Below are positions 16,040 through 26,481 of a DNA stretch of 44,202 bases, one piece after another. Source of the DNA: Aeromonas piscicola. GTDB taxonomy: Bacteria > Pseudomonadota > Gammaproteobacteria > Enterobacterales > Aeromonadaceae. Every line of letters starts with the position of its first letter. Within the stretch, counting starts at the first letter, position 1. The translations under genes were made by a program, and so were the position numbers. The notes below the pieces were generated by a model. The model was not told the DNA's origin. It saw only the letters and a program-made list of their open reading frames with translations, and did not search any database. The stretch covers positions 85,712-129,913 of the forward strand of contig NZ_CDBL01000033.1 in the NCBI RefSeq assembly GCF_000820005.1, given 5' to 3'.

Positions 16040-17569
16040 TTATTTCAGAATCATCAGGGGCTTGCCAGTCATTTCCGGCGGTACCGGCAGACCCATCAGG
16101 GTCAGCATGGTTGGAGCCAGATCGGACAGTTTTCCACCTTCAACCACCTCGGACTTGCGACCGAAATAGATGAGGGGAACCGGCAGGTTGGTATGGGCTG
16201 TGTGGGCTTGACCCGTCTCTTCGTCCAGCATCTTCTCGGCGTTGCCGTGGTCGGCGGTGATCAGGCATTCGCCACCGACTTCGGCCAGGGCCTCGGTGAC
16301 GCGACCGATGCAGTGGTCAACCGCTTCACAGGCTTTGACGGCCGCATCGAACACGCCGGTGTGGCCGACCATGTCGCCGTTCGGGTAGTTGCAGATGATG
16401 GTGTCGTACTTGCCGCTCTTGATGGCAGCAACCAGTTTGTCGGTCAGCTCTTCGGAGCTCATTTCCGGCTGCAGGTCATAAGTCGCCACTTTCGGGCTGG
16501 CAACGATTTCGCGGTCTTCACCGGTGAAGCAGGACTCTTCGCCACCGTTGAAGAAGAAGGTGACGTGGGCGTACTTCTCGGTTTCGGAGATGCGCAGCTG
16601 GGTCTTGCCCTGCTTGGCCAGCCACTCACCCAGGGTGTTCACCAGGGCAGTCGGCGGGTAGGCACAGGCAGTTTTGATGTCGGCCGCGTATTCGGTCAGC
16701 ATCACGAAGTTCAGCGCAGGGGTGGCGGCACGGGCAAAGCCGGTGAAGTCACTGTCAACGAAGGCGCGGGTGATTTCACGGGCGCGGTCGGCACGGAAGT
16801 TCATGAAGATCAGGGCATCGCCATCCTGCATGGGGGCGGCAGCACCGATGCGGGTGGCCTTGACGAACTCGTCGTTCTCGTCGCGGGCATAGGCGGCGGC
16901 CAGGGCTTCGCTGGCGCTGTCGGCGGTGAACTCGCCCTTGCCCTGAGTCATCAGGTCATAAGCTTGCTGCACGCGATCCCAGCGGTTGTCACGGTCCATG
17001 GCAAAGTAGCGGCCGATCATGGAGGCGAAACGACCCTTGCCCAGACGGGCAAACAGGGCATCGAACTGTTCGATGGAGGACTGGGCGGAGCGCGGCGGTA
17101 CGTCGCGGCCATCCAGGAAGGCGTGGAAATAGATCTGCTCGGCGCCACGTTTGGCGGCCATCTCGATCATGCCCATGATGTGCTCTTCGTGGCTGTGTAC
17201 GCCACCCGGGGACATCAGACCCATGATGTGAACGGCTTTGCCCTTGGTCACGGCAGAATCGACAGCCTTGGCCAGTTCGACGTTCTGGAAGAAGTCGCCG
17301 TCCTTGATCTCTTTGGAGATGCGGGTCAGTTCCTGATAGACGATGCGACCTGCGCCAATGTTGACGTGACCCACTTCGGAGTTACCCATCTGACCATCCG
17401 GCAGACCCACGTCCAGGCCGGAGCCGGAGATCAGGGTGCTGGTGTAGTCACGGGCGAGACGGTCGAGGTTGGGAGTCTTGGCGGCAGCGACGGCATTGTG
17501 CTCTTGCTTGGTGCTGTAGCCCCAACCGTCCATGATGACCAGAACCAAAGGTTTCTTAGCTGTTGACAT
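16040..17569 (-). CDS. gpmM: 2,3-bisphosphoglycerate-independent phosphoglycerate mutase
   Basis: Interconverts 3- and 2-phosphoglycerate using two Mn ions and a phosphoserine. The 509-residue protein (E. coli 514) has VIMDGWG with metal ligand Asp14, the catalytic Ser64 in [19 protein letters not shown], and the C-terminal metal block [11 protein letters not shown] with HT repeats. The start at 17569 (MSTAKKPLV) is chosen over upstream open frame because AGAGGA precedes it and orthologues begin here. It is co-transcribed with envC. A candidate promoter lies at 17622-17649. Confidence 0.97.
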   Translation of the reverse strand: MSTAKKPLVLVIMDGWGYSTKQEHNAVAAAKTPNLDRLARDYTSTLISGSGLDVGLPDGQMGNSEVGHVNIGAGRIVYQELTRISKEIKDGDFFQNVELAKAVDSAVTKGKAVHIMGLMSPGGVHSHEEHIMGMIEMAAKRGAEQIYFHAFLDGRDVPPRSAQSSIEQFDALFARLGKGRFASMIGRYFAMDRDNRWDRVQQAYDLMTQGKGEFTADSASEALAAAYARDENDEFVKATRIGAAAPMQDGDALIFMNFRADRAREITRAFVDSDFTGFARAATPALNFVMLTEYAADIKTACAYPPTALVNTLGEWLAKQGKTQLRISETEKYAHVTFFFNGGEESCFTGEDREIVASPKVATYDLQPEMSSEELTDKLVAAIKSGKYDTIICNYPNGDMVGHTGVFDAAVKACEAVDHCIGRVTEALAEVGGECLITADHGNAEKMLDEETGQAHTAHTNLPVPLIYFGRKSEVVEGGKLSDLAPTMLTLMGLPVPPEMTGKPLMILK

Positions 17570-17621
17570 AAGGCTATGTCCTCTCGGATAGGAATGAATT
17601 GCGGGAAGTGAAACTAGCGTA

Positions 17622-17649
17622 ATATTACTACATCTGCCGAAATAGTCAC
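17622..17649 (-). promoter_or_regulatory. Candidate gpmM promoter
   Basis: On the minus strand GTGACT (17649-17644) and TAATAT (17627-17622) are separated by 16 bases, each matching four of six consensus positions. The start point would lie about 45-50 bases upstream of the gpmM ATG. Visual match only. Confidence 0.4.
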
Positions 17650-17820
17650 CTGATAGCCAAGCCCAGACCCGCCGTCGTTCAGGACTGTTGCCAGCCTGTT
17701 TCCCCTTTGTCGCCGGCTTGTCTCCCGGCTCGACGAATCCCACTCCCAAAGCGTCGGACGCCACTTTTTATTCCGATCCTTTATCGTGCCCCTGCCCGAT
17801 GGGAGCTCGCTCCCGCTTTG

Positions 17821-17861
17821 CCGCCAAGATGGCTGATCTTGGTGGGGTCCCCATGTATACT
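17821..17861 (+). promoter_or_regulatory. Candidate yibN promoter with a dyad
   Basis: CCGCCAAGAT (17821-17830) faces ATCTTGGTGG (17836-17845) around GGCTG, a 10-base dyad with one G-T mismatch. TATACT at 17856-17861 would serve as the -10 box, with a weak CTGATC 17 bases upstream inside the dyad. A protein bound here would overlap the -35 region. No regulator is identified. Confidence 0.4.
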
Positions 17862-17894
17862 CGGGCCCTTGTCTTGGTCCCTGGATAGTAGAAG

Positions 17895-18326
17895 ATGCAA
17901 GAGTATTTGGATTTTGCGGCCCGTAACCCGCTGCTGACCGCAGCCTGGTTCGGCCTGGCAGGCACTTTGGTTTACACCACTGTGCGTGCTCGTTTTTCTC
18001 CGGTTAAGACGGTGAACAACCACACGGCTACCCTGCTGATCAACCGTGAAAATGCCACTGTGGTGGACATTCGCAGTCAGGAAGAGTTTGCCAAGGGTCA
18101 TCTGGCCGGTGCCCAGCACCTGCCGCTCAGCCAGATCCAGAGCAATAACCTGGGTCCGGTTGAAAAGCATAAAGATGCCCCCATCATAGTGGTGTGCGAG
18201 TCGGGGATGACCGCTGGTGGCGCGGGTCGCCAACTGAGCAAGGCCGGTTTCAAGCAGGTGTATGTGCTCAGCGGTGGCATGGCCCAGTGGCGTGCAGATA
18301 ATCTGCCGGTGACCAAAAAACGCTGA
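17895..18326 (+). CDS. yibN: Membrane-anchored rhodanese-like protein YibN
   Basis: A 143-residue protein with one N-terminal membrane segment (about residues 12-30, PLLTAAWFGLAGTLVYTTV) and a cytoplasmic rhodanese domain: VVDIRSQEEFAKGHLAGA, then the active loop with cysteine in VVCESGMTAGGAG, and the end block VYVLSGGMAQW. Rhodaneses handle persulfide sulfur, but the physiological substrate of YibN is unsettled. It heads a yibN-secB-gpsA run. In E. coli grxC separates yibN from secB; here only 47 bases do. Confidence 0.9.
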   Translation: MQEYLDFAARNPLLTAAWFGLAGTLVYTTVRARFSPVKTVNNHTATLLINRENATVVDIRSQEEFAKGHLAGAQHLPLSQIQSNNLGPVEKHKDAPIIVVCESGMTAGGAGRQLSKAGFKQVYVLSGGMAQWRADNLPVTKKR

Positions 18327-18373
18327 TTTAAGGGCCTGCGCCCACATATTTTCTTAAAAAGGAATCAAACGAA

Positions 18374-18844
18374 ATGGCTGACGAAATCAACAACCAGGAA
18401 GTACAACCGGAATTCCACATCCAGCGTGTCTACACCAAGGATGTCTCTTTCGAAGCCCCGAATACCCCGCACATCTTCCAGAAAGAGTGGCAGCCGGACG
18501 TCAAGCTGGATATGGACACCAAGACCAACATCCTGGCTGACGGCGTGTATGAGGTTGTGCTGACCCTGACCGTGACCTGCAAGCTGGAAACCGAGACTGC
18601 CTTCCTGTGTGAAGTGCAGCAAGCCGGTATCTTCACCATAGGCAACCTGCCGGAGCCGCAACTGGCTCACTGCCTGGCCGCCTTCTGCCCGAACATCCTG
18701 TTCCCGTATGCCCGCGAAGCTGTGGCCAACATGGTGAGCAAGGGTTCCTTCCCGCAGCTGAACCTGGCACCGGTCAACTTCGATGCCCTGTTTGCCCAGC
18801 ACATGGCGCAAGCACAGGCCCAGCAGGCGACTGCGGAAGCCTGA
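18374..18844 (+). CDS. secB: Protein-export chaperone SecB
   Basis: SecB is a homotetrameric cytoplasmic chaperone that keeps precursor proteins unfolded and passes them to SecA. The 156-residue product (E. coli 155) has the typical acidic sequence, with [14 protein letters not shown] near the start and LYTKD-type strands, LTVTCKLE, and the block [32 protein letters not shown] variable Ala/Gln-rich tail follows. AAGGA lies about ten bases before the ATG. It ends two bases before gpsA, so the two are probably translated from one message. Confidence 0.97.
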
Positions 18845-18846
18845 TA

Positions 18847-19851
18847 ATGGCTGACCAGATCGCTATCTCGGTCTTGGGGGCGGGGTCTTATGGCTCCGCC
18901 CTTGCCATTTCTCTGGCGCGCAACGGTCATCCGACCCTGCTGTGGGGTCATGACCCTGCCCATGTCGCCGAGCTGGAACAAGACCGCTGCAACAAGGCTT
19001 TCCTGCCGGATGTCCCTTTTCCCGCCGATCTGCAACTGACCGCCGATCTGCAGGCGGCGGTGCAAGCCGCGCCCGTGCTGCTGCTGGTGGTGCCGAGCCA
19101 TGTGTTCGGCCAGGTGCTGGCTCAGATCAAACCCTTCCTGCGCCCCGATACCCGTATCGCCTGGGCCACCAAGGGGCTGGAACCTGACAGTGGCCGCCTG
19201 CTGCAAGACGTGGCCCGTGAGGTGCTGGGTGAGGCGATCCCGCTGGCGGTGATCTCCGGTCCCACCTTCGCCAAGGAGCTGGCCGCCGGCCTGCCGACCG
19301 CCATCTCGGTGGCGTCGACTCACGATGGCTTCGCCGATGACCTCTCGCTGTTGCTGCACTGCGGCCGCTCGTTCCGGGTCTATACCAATCCGGACTTCGT
19401 CGGTCTGCAGCTGGGCGGCGCCGTCAAGAACGTCATTGCCATCGGCGCCGGTCTATCCGACGGGCTGGGATTTGGCGCCAACGCCAGAACCGCGCTCATC
19501 ACCCGGGGTCTGGTGGAGATGCAGCGTCTGGGGGCGGCCCTGGGTGCCGATGCCAAAACCTTCATGGGGATGGCGGGGCTCGGGGATCTGGTGCTGACCT
19601 GTACCGACAACCAGTCGCGCAACCGTCGCTTCGGTCTGGCTCTCGGGGCCGGTAAGAGCGTGGATACCGCCATGGCCGAGATAGGTCAGGTGGTGGAAGG
19701 TTATCGCAACACCAAGGAGGTACATCTGCTGGCGGCCCGTTGTGGCGTCGAGATGCCCATCTGCGAGCAGATCTTCCAGGTGCTCTATCAGGACAAGAAC
19801 CCGAAAGAGGCCGCCATCGCCCTGCTCAGCCGGGACAAGCGCGACGAATAA
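18847..19851 (+). CDS. gpsA: NAD(P)+-dependent glycerol-3-phosphate dehydrogenase
   Basis: Reduces dihydroxyacetone phosphate to sn-glycerol 3-phosphate for phospholipid synthesis. The 334-residue protein (E. coli 339) starts with the Rossmann loop [10 protein letters not shown] at residues 11-20, then [18 protein letters not shown], and the catalytic-domain block [15 protein letters not shown] containing the conserved lysine. [20 protein letters not shown] follows. It is the last gene of the yibN-secB-gpsA run and is followed by a strong terminator. In E. coli cysE comes next; that gene is absent here. Confidence 0.97.
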   Translation: MADQIAISVLGAGSYGSALAISLARNGHPTLLWGHDPAHVAELEQDRCNKAFLPDVPFPADLQLTADLQAAVQAAPVLLLVVPSHVFGQVLAQIKPFLRPDTRIAWATKGLEPDSGRLLQDVAREVLGEAIPLAVISGPTFAKELAAGLPTAISVASTHDGFADDLSLLLHCGRSFRVYTNPDFVGLQLGGAVKNVIAIGAGLSDGLGFGANARTALITRGLVEMQRLGAALGADAKTFMGMAGLGDLVLTCTDNQSRNRRFGLALGAGKSVDTAMAEIGQVVEGYRNTKEVHLLAARCGVEMPICEQIFQVLYQDKNPKEAAIALLSRDKRDE

Positions 19852-19874
19852 GCCATCCGCTGATGCCTGATAGC

Positions 19875-19905
19875 AAAAGGCCCCGCCAGATTGGCGGGGC
19901 CTTTT
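19875..19905 (+). terminator. Terminator after gpsA
   Basis: AAAAGGCCCCGCC (19875-19887) pairs perfectly with GGCGGGGCCTTTT (19893-19905) around a 5-base loop. It lies between gpsA and the convergent nfuA gene and could act both ways. Confidence 0.88.
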
Positions 19906-19958
19906 CATGTGTGGTCGAAGGGGAGCAACTCTGATGGATACTCGCCACTGGCACGGGA

Positions 19959-20537
19959 TCAATAGTAGGAGTGATCGCCGCGCTGGTGCTCGGTGGCATC
20001 TTTGACGCCGTTGAGCTCGCCCGGGAATTTCTCCAGCAGCTGCTTCTCGATCCCCTCTTTCAGGGTGTAGTCGACCATGGAGCAACCGTTGCAACCGCCG
20101 CCAAACTGCAGGATGGCCAGCTTGTCTTCGGTCAGCTCGACCAGGGTGACCTTGCCGCCGTGACCGGCCAGCATGGGGTTCACCTCGGACATCAGCACAT
20201 ATTCGATGCGGTCGATCAGGGGGGCATCGTCGGCCACTTTGCGCATCTTGGCGTTTGGCGCTTTGAGGGTGAGCTGGGAGCCCATCTGATCGGTGACGAA
20301 GTCGATGGTGGCATCGACCAAGAAGGGGGCGCTCAGAGGGTCGACTAGGCAGTCGAAGCCGCTGAAGGGCAGGTGCTGATCTTCCGGATCGACCGCGTCG
20401 GGTGGGCAATATGATACGCCGCACTCGGCATTCTGGGTTCCCGGATTGACCACAAACACCCGGATATTGGTGCCATCAGGCTGTTTTTCCAGCAGTTTAC
20501 GGAAATGGGCCTGGGCGGTGTCGGAAATGCTGATCAT
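19959..20537 (-). CDS. nfuA: Fe-S biogenesis protein NfuA
   Basis: A 192-residue carrier (E. coli 191) that delivers [4Fe-4S] clusters to target proteins, especially under oxidative stress or iron limitation. The N-terminal half is the degenerate A-type domain with [14 protein letters not shown]. The C-terminal Nfu domain holds Cys149 and Cys152 in GGGCNGCSM, the same numbers as in E. coli. It ends in [10 protein letters not shown]. The start at 20537 is chosen because GAGGA lies about seven bases upstream and orthologues begin MI-ISD; the open frame runs 30 codons further. It belongs to the conserved bioH-comF-nfuA cluster. Confidence 0.96.
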   Translation of the reverse strand: MISISDTAQAHFRKLLEKQPDGTNIRVFVVNPGTQNAECGVSYCPPDAVDPEDQHLPFSGFDCLVDPLSAPFLVDATIDFVTDQMGSQLTLKAPNAKMRKVADDAPLIDRIEYVLMSEVNPMLAGHGGKVTLVELTEDKLAILQFGGGCNGCSMVDYTLKEGIEKQLLEKFPGELNGVKDATEHQRGDHSYY

Positions 20538-20640
20538 CACTATCCTCATAAACCTGAGTGTACGACTAGGGTATTCATGATAACTCGCTTGGCAGTGCTT
20601 GGGTAGCATGCAGATGGCGCCGAGCATATGTCAAATATAC

Positions 20641-20758
20641 CTATGGCCGCCTGATGTAACTGAGCCTGCGGGATACATGCCGAGGATTATTGAGGATGTT
20701 TGCGGGGGCTGCATACATCTCTATGGCAGCCTGATATGCCTGCTCTTGCGGTATCCAT
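20641..20758. repeat. Imperfect direct repeat between nfuA and comF
   Basis: The 38-base stretch at 20641-20678 recurs at 20721-20758 with about 29 of 38 positions matching, exactly 80 bases apart. Both copies begin CTATGGC and carry GCCTGAT and TTGCGG-like or CTGCGGG-like blocks. It lies upstream of nfuA. No inverted arms or gene is visible. Confidence 0.45.
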
Positions 20759-20767
20759 ATTTGAGTG

Positions 20768-21496
20768 TCACTTGAGGTGTTTGAGCGTGCGGCAAATGGC
20801 CCACACCTCCACTTTCGCGATGCCGCTCTCGTGCAGCACGCGGGTGAGCTGACCCGCCGTCGCCCCTGTGGTCACCACATCGTCGAGCAGGGCTACGTGC
20901 CGATAGTGGTGGGGCTGGATCTGGAAGGCGCCGCGCAGATTCCGTCGCCGCTGAGCGGCACTGAGCCGGGTCTGCTGCGGGGTGGCCCGGGTTCTGCGCA
21001 GCAGCCGGGTGTCGCAGGGGATACCGGTGATCTCGCTAAGGGTGATGGCTATCTCCTCCGCCTGATTGAAACCGCGCCACCACTGTCGCCACCAGTGCAA
21101 AGGAACCGGAATGATGGCCTCGGGGAGATCGTCTCTCTCCAGATGATCGGCCAGCAGACGGGCGAGCAGCGGCGCCAGCAGGATCTGGCCAGAATATTTC
21201 AGCTGCGGTATGAGCATGGAGTAGGGGGTCTGGTAATCGCCAATGACCTGCAGCCGCTGCCAGGGCGGTGGCTTGCGCTGGCAGCGCCCGCAGACAGGTT
21301 CGGTTTCTCCGCCAGGTTCCGGCAAGGGGGACGCACACAGGCTGCATTTGCGATAGGGCTGGTGGAGGGCCTGCTGGCACCAGCTGCAGAGCAGCGGCTG
21401 TGTATCGCAAGGCTGTTGGCAGAGCAGACAGTGGCCCTGCCAGTCGGCATGGTTGCCAAGGATCGGACTTGCTTTGGCGAGCAGCCGCTTTAACAT
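20768..21496 (-). CDS. gntX: ComF/GntX-family phosphoribosyltransferase-like protein
   Basis: A 242-residue protein. The N-terminal part carries four Cys pairs (Cys23/26, 37/40, 51/54, 69/72), a likely zinc-binding region. The C-terminal part is a phosphoribosyltransferase fold with the PRPP loop LLDDVVTTGAT near residue 205. In competent bacteria ComF takes part in DNA uptake; in E. coli the orthologue is called GntX and its role is unclear. The start at 21496 (MLKRLL) is the first with the family pattern; the frame stays open upstream through the divergent bioH start. It sits 38 bases from bioH. Confidence 0.88.
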   Translation of the reverse strand: MLKRLLAKASPILGNHADWQGHCLLCQQPCDTQPLLCSWCQQALHQPYRKCSLCASPLPEPGGETEPVCGRCQRKPPPWQRLQVIGDYQTPYSMLIPQLKYSGQILLAPLLARLLADHLERDDLPEAIIPVPLHWWRQWWRGFNQAEEIAITLSEITGIPCDTRLLRRTRATPQQTRLSAAQRRRNLRGAFQIQPHHYRHVALLDDVVTTGATAGQLTRVLHESGIAKVEVWAICRTLKHLK

Positions 21497-21534
21497 GCTG
21501 ACCCCAAGAGAATGAACAGGGATCTTGAGTCTAG

Positions 21535-22299
21535 ATGAGCGTATCGGTAGAGCGATGTGGTCAGGGGCCCGATCTGGTGCTGTTGCACGGATGGGGCATG
21601 AATGGCGCAGTCTGGCATGGTATTGCCCAGCAGTTGGCGGCCCATTATCGGCTGCATCTGGTGGACTTGCCCGGGTTTGGCAACAGCCCGCTGGCCGACG
21701 GGATTGATTACTCCTTGCCATGGCTGGCGGAGCAGGTCGCTGCCGTCTTGCCGCAGAAGTGCCATCTGCTCGGCTGGTCCCTCGGTGGTCTGGTAGCGAG
21801 TCAGTTGGCGCTGACCGAGCCTGAGCGATGCCATTCGCTCATCACGGTAGCCAGTTCCCCCTGCTTCATGGCCCGTGACGACTGGCCGGGGATCGCCCCC
21901 AAGGTGCTGATGGGCTTCAATCAGATGCTGGCGGGGGACTTCAAGCAGACCATAGATCGTTTCCTCGCGATCCAGGCCATGGGCAGCGAACATGCCCGGG
22001 ATGATATTCGCCAGCTGCGCCACTGGTTGGCAGAGCGCCCGGCCCCCCGGCTCGCCGCGCTGGAGGCTGGACTCGGTCTGCTGGCGGACGTTGATCTGCG
22101 CGATGAGCTGACGACACTGAGCCTGCCCTGGCTGCGGGTCTATGGCCGGCTGGATTCGCTGGTGCCCAAGGTGGCCATACCGCTGCTGGACGAACGCTAC
22201 CCGGCCAGTCACAGCCTGGTGCTGGAAAAGGCCTCGCACGCGCCCTTTATTTCCCACCCACAGCAGTTCGTTGAAATCATTCGACATTTTGTTGGTTGA
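21535..22299 (+). CDS. bioH: Pimeloyl-ACP methyl ester carboxylesterase BioH
   Basis: Removes the methyl group from pimeloyl-ACP methyl ester, releasing the biotin precursor. The 254-residue alpha/beta hydrolase has its nucleophile at Ser82 in GWSLGG, Asp207 in GRLDSLVP and His235 in SHAPF, all at E. coli numbers, plus the oxyanion block LLHGWGMNG. It is divergent from comF with 38 bases between them, a conserved arrangement. The rest of the bio genes are not in this window. Confidence 0.95.
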   Translation: MSVSVERCGQGPDLVLLHGWGMNGAVWHGIAQQLAAHYRLHLVDLPGFGNSPLADGIDYSLPWLAEQVAAVLPQKCHLLGWSLGGLVASQLALTEPERCHSLITVASSPCFMARDDWPGIAPKVLMGFNQMLAGDFKQTIDRFLAIQAMGSEHARDDIRQLRHWLAERPAPRLAALEAGLGLLADVDLRDELTTLSLPWLRVYGRLDSLVPKVAIPLLDERYPASHSLVLEKASHAPFISHPQQFVEIIRHFVG

Positions 22300-22324
22300 A
22301 AAACAACCTATTTACTTCATTAAT
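22296..22324 (+). promoter_or_regulatory. Candidate promoter for the rod-like/SprA pair
   Basis: TTGAAA (22296-22301) matches five of six -35 positions and ATTAAT (22319-22324) four of six -10 positions, with a 17-base spacer. It overlaps the bioH stop. Transcription would begin near 22331, inside the left arm of the following hairpin. Confidence 0.45.
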
Positions 22325-22361
22325 CCTCTGGCGTGACGGATAATTAATCCAGCGTCAGAGG
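22325..22361 (+). promoter_or_regulatory. Hairpin overlapping the ribosome site of the rod-like gene
   Basis: CCTCTGGCG (22325-22333) can pair with CGTCAGAGG (22353-22361) over nine positions including one G-U, and GGAT (22338-22341) with ATCC (22347-22350) above an internal loop. The right arm covers part of the ribosome site GAGGAG (22358-22363) of the gene starting at 22371. It could mask translation in read-through transcripts from bioH, or act as a DNA operator. Confidence 0.5.
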
Positions 22362-22370
22362 AGCGTCATC

Positions 22371-22604
22371 ATGCGTATAGATTCTGCATTGAACAGCGGA
22401 GTACAAGGGTTTCAGCGAGCGGAACAGATTGCCGACAAGGCATCAAGCCAGATCGCCCGGCTCAACACCCCGAGCGGTGATCAAGTACAACTGCCCGATG
22501 AACTGGTCAACCTCAAGGTGGCCGAAGTACAGGCCGGAGCATCTGCCAAGGTGATCCAGACCGCCAGTGATGTTATGGGTACCCTGATCGATATCCGGGT
22601 GTGA
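22371..22604 (+). CDS. Small protein resembling flagellar rod/hook protein ends
   Basis: A 77-residue protein. Its first 30 residues (SALNSGVQGFQRAEQIADKASSQIA) resemble the N-terminal helix of axial flagellar proteins such as FlgB, FlgC or FlgG. The last 35 (VNLKVAEVQAGASAKVIQTASDVMGTLIDIRV) resemble their C-terminal helix, where VEMI-ASRAYEAN-IKT-D-ML-TLL is usual. The middle domain of a true rod protein is missing. It may be a small relative found near SprA-type genes in Vibrio and Shewanella, from memory. Function is unknown. Good GAGGAG ribosome site, partly in a hairpin. The next gene begins one base after its stop. Confidence 0.7.
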   Translation: MRIDSALNSGVQGFQRAEQIADKASSQIARLNTPSGDQVQLPDELVNLKVAEVQAGASAKVIQTASDVMGTLIDIRV

Positions 22605-22605
22605 C

Positions 22606-23406
22606 ATGAACATCAATGTCAGTCTGCCGACCATTATTCCTAATCAGCTGCAACCGCAGACGGAATCGGCACGTACTGATAATCGCCGTGCAGCCCTCGT
22701 TCCCCAGACCCGTCAGAGCGAGGCATTCAATGCCGAGCCTGAAGTCGGCTCACAGAAAGACAAGTCCAAGGCCAGCCAGGCCAATCCCAACCAGACCTCC
22801 CAGCAGACGCGGGACGTTTCCCAGACCACCGGTAATCCGCAAACGCCGGTTGATCACCGCTTCGTGGAGGCCACGGGGGAAGAGGGGCAGCGTAACAAGC
22901 AGCAGGATCCCAGACAACAGGAGCAACAGCAGAAGCAGGAGTTGCAGGTCAAGGAGCTGGCCGACAGGGATCAGGAGGTGCGCACTCACGAGCAGGCGCA
23001 TCAGAGCACTGGTGGCCAGTATGCCGGCAGTCCTACCTATGAGTTTGCCATGGGGCCGGATGGCAAGCGTTACGCCACCGGCGGGGGCGTTTCCATCGAT
23101 ATCGGGACCATCCCCGGCGATCCCAGAGCGACCATCGCCAAGATGCAGCAGGTGCGTGCCGCCGCCCTGGCCCCGGCCGATCCTTCCGCACAGGATCTGA
23201 GCGTGGCCAGAAGTGCCGCCGCCAAGGAGGCCCATGCCCGCAAGGCGCTGCTCTCATCCGACCCAGACTCAGCCCTGGCGGTCGATGGCAGCGCCAAGAC
23301 GGGTGTGTTGAGCGGCTACATGGAGCAGCGCAATCAGGTCATTGCCCAGCGTTATCAACAGGCGGTCAGGCCTGCTGCGCAGCAGGGTTTCAGTCTGAAC
23401 GTCTGA
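22606..23406 (+). CDS. SprA-related putative metalloprotease
   Basis: A 266-residue protein with a long low-complexity N-terminal half rich in Q, N, S and T (about residues 1-118), including a run of Q/E-rich residues from 97 to 118. The conserved part follows: EVRTHEQAHQSTGGQYAGSPTYEF, with a HEQAH (HExxH-type) motif at 128-132, then GPDGKRYATGGGVSIDIGTIPGDP. This is the SprA-related family, called putative metalloprotease on the strength of the HExxH motif; no activity has been shown that I know of. It starts one base after the rod-like gene, so the two should be translated together. No signal peptide is visible. Confidence 0.8.
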   Translation: MNINVSLPTIIPNQLQPQTESARTDNRRAALVPQTRQSEAFNAEPEVGSQKDKSKASQANPNQTSQQTRDVSQTTGNPQTPVDHRFVEATGEEGQRNKQQDPRQQEQQQKQELQVKELADRDQEVRTHEQAHQSTGGQYAGSPTYEFAMGPDGKRYATGGGVSIDIGTIPGDPRATIAKMQQVRAAALAPADPSAQDLSVARSAAAKEAHARKALLSSDPDSALAVDGSAKTGVLSGYMEQRNQVIAQRYQQAVRPAAQQGFSLNV

Positions 23407-23501
23407 GCGCGGCGCCGCTCTTCCCCCTGATTTTTCGATCACGCCCTGGGCATTTGCAACTAATCTGAGGGGTAATCCCATTCATCCTCACAGGAGTCGT
23501 C

Positions 23502-23780
23502 ATGCACTTTGATGAAGTCAAACCGGAAGACTTTGCCACCTTCTCCCGCGTTCCCCCTCCTCACCTTCAGATGGAACAATTTTTGATGCAGCTTGGTGGT
23601 GGCGGAACCGAAGGTACGCACTTCAAGAAGAAAGTCATGCTGGCGGCCGGTTGGAGCCATACCGGCGTGGTTTCCTATGGCAAGTACCCGCAGGAGGCCT
23701 GCAAGGCATTCAATCGACTGCGGGAGGTGCTGGCCCGGCATCAGGATCCTGAAAGTATTCTGGCCACCCTCAGTCAATGA
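23502..23780 (+). CDS. Conserved-looking hypothetical protein, 92 aa
   Basis: I do not recognise this protein. It is soluble, 92 residues, with VKPEDFATFSRVPPPHL at the start, a glycine run (GGGGTEG) near residue 34 and WSHTGVVSYGKYPQEACKAFNRLREVL after it. No membrane segment, signal peptide or metal motif is seen. AGGAG lies about nine bases before the ATG, and a strong terminator follows 15 bases after the stop. Codon choice matches the neighbours, so it is likely a real gene. Confidence 0.75.
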   Translation: MHFDEVKPEDFATFSRVPPPHLQMEQFLMQLGGGGTEGTHFKKKVMLAAGWSHTGVVSYGKYPQEACKAFNRLREVLARHQDPESILATLSQ

Positions 23781-23795
23781 GTCTTGGCGTTTTGT

Positions 23796-23821
23796 AAAAA
23801 AGCCCCTTTCGGGGCTTTTTT
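23796..23821. terminator. Bidirectional terminator between the 92-aa gene and tex
   Basis: AAAAAAGCCCC (23796-23805) and GGGGCTTTTTT (23811-23821) form a stem of about 10-11 bases with a short loop of TTTC. It separates two convergent genes. Confidence 0.88.
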
Positions 23822-23835
23822 CATTTCTTGACGGC

Positions 23836-26148
<2,313 letters not shown>

Positions 26149-26481
26149 CTGGGATCTCTGTGGTCGCTTCTATCCAACTGGCCTGGGGTTGGCTGTGGCC
26201 GCGTATGCTGCTCGTCAGCTCGCCGCCTCTCTACATGATGAGGGGGCCGCATGGTGTGCATTGAGCGTCGCCGGGACTGGCCCATACCCAAGGCACCAAA
26301 TGTGAGCACTATATGGGGTCGGGCGGCGCTATGCCACCCTGCTGAAATGACATGCATGGCTGTGGGGCCGAATGGCGGGAGAGGGGCTGGCCACCCAGAT
26401 CCTTGTCATGGGGGCTCGTTGCTTGGACGGGTAGGGCATCAGCCCTGCCCATGGCGGGGAGGCAAGCGCTTTTCGCACCCG
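26149..26481. other. 333-base spacer between greB and tex
   Basis: Both flanking genes are on the minus strand. The stretch contains a hairpin at 26429-26450 just after greB. A TATAGT lies on the minus strand near 26310 without a convincing -35 partner. I see no coding region or known RNA. Confidence 0.55.
26429..26450 (-). terminator. Possible terminator hairpin after greB
   Basis: GGGTAGGGC (26429-26437) pairs with GCCCTGCCC (26442-26450), nine positions with one wobble and a 4-base loop. No T-run follows on the minus strand, so termination strength is uncertain. Confidence 0.4.

Larger units (their letters stand above)
17570..17894. other. 325-base divergent intergenic region between gpmM and yibN
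   Basis: This gap holds the gpmM promoter candidate near its left end and a yibN promoter candidate with a dyad near its right end. The middle is C-rich and I see no coding potential or known RNA in it. Confidence 0.6.

Noticed and set aside
26149..26481. Small genes or an RNA in the greB-tex spacer
   Set aside because: Short open frames exist but none has a ribosome site or conserved-looking product; no known RNA fold was recognised.
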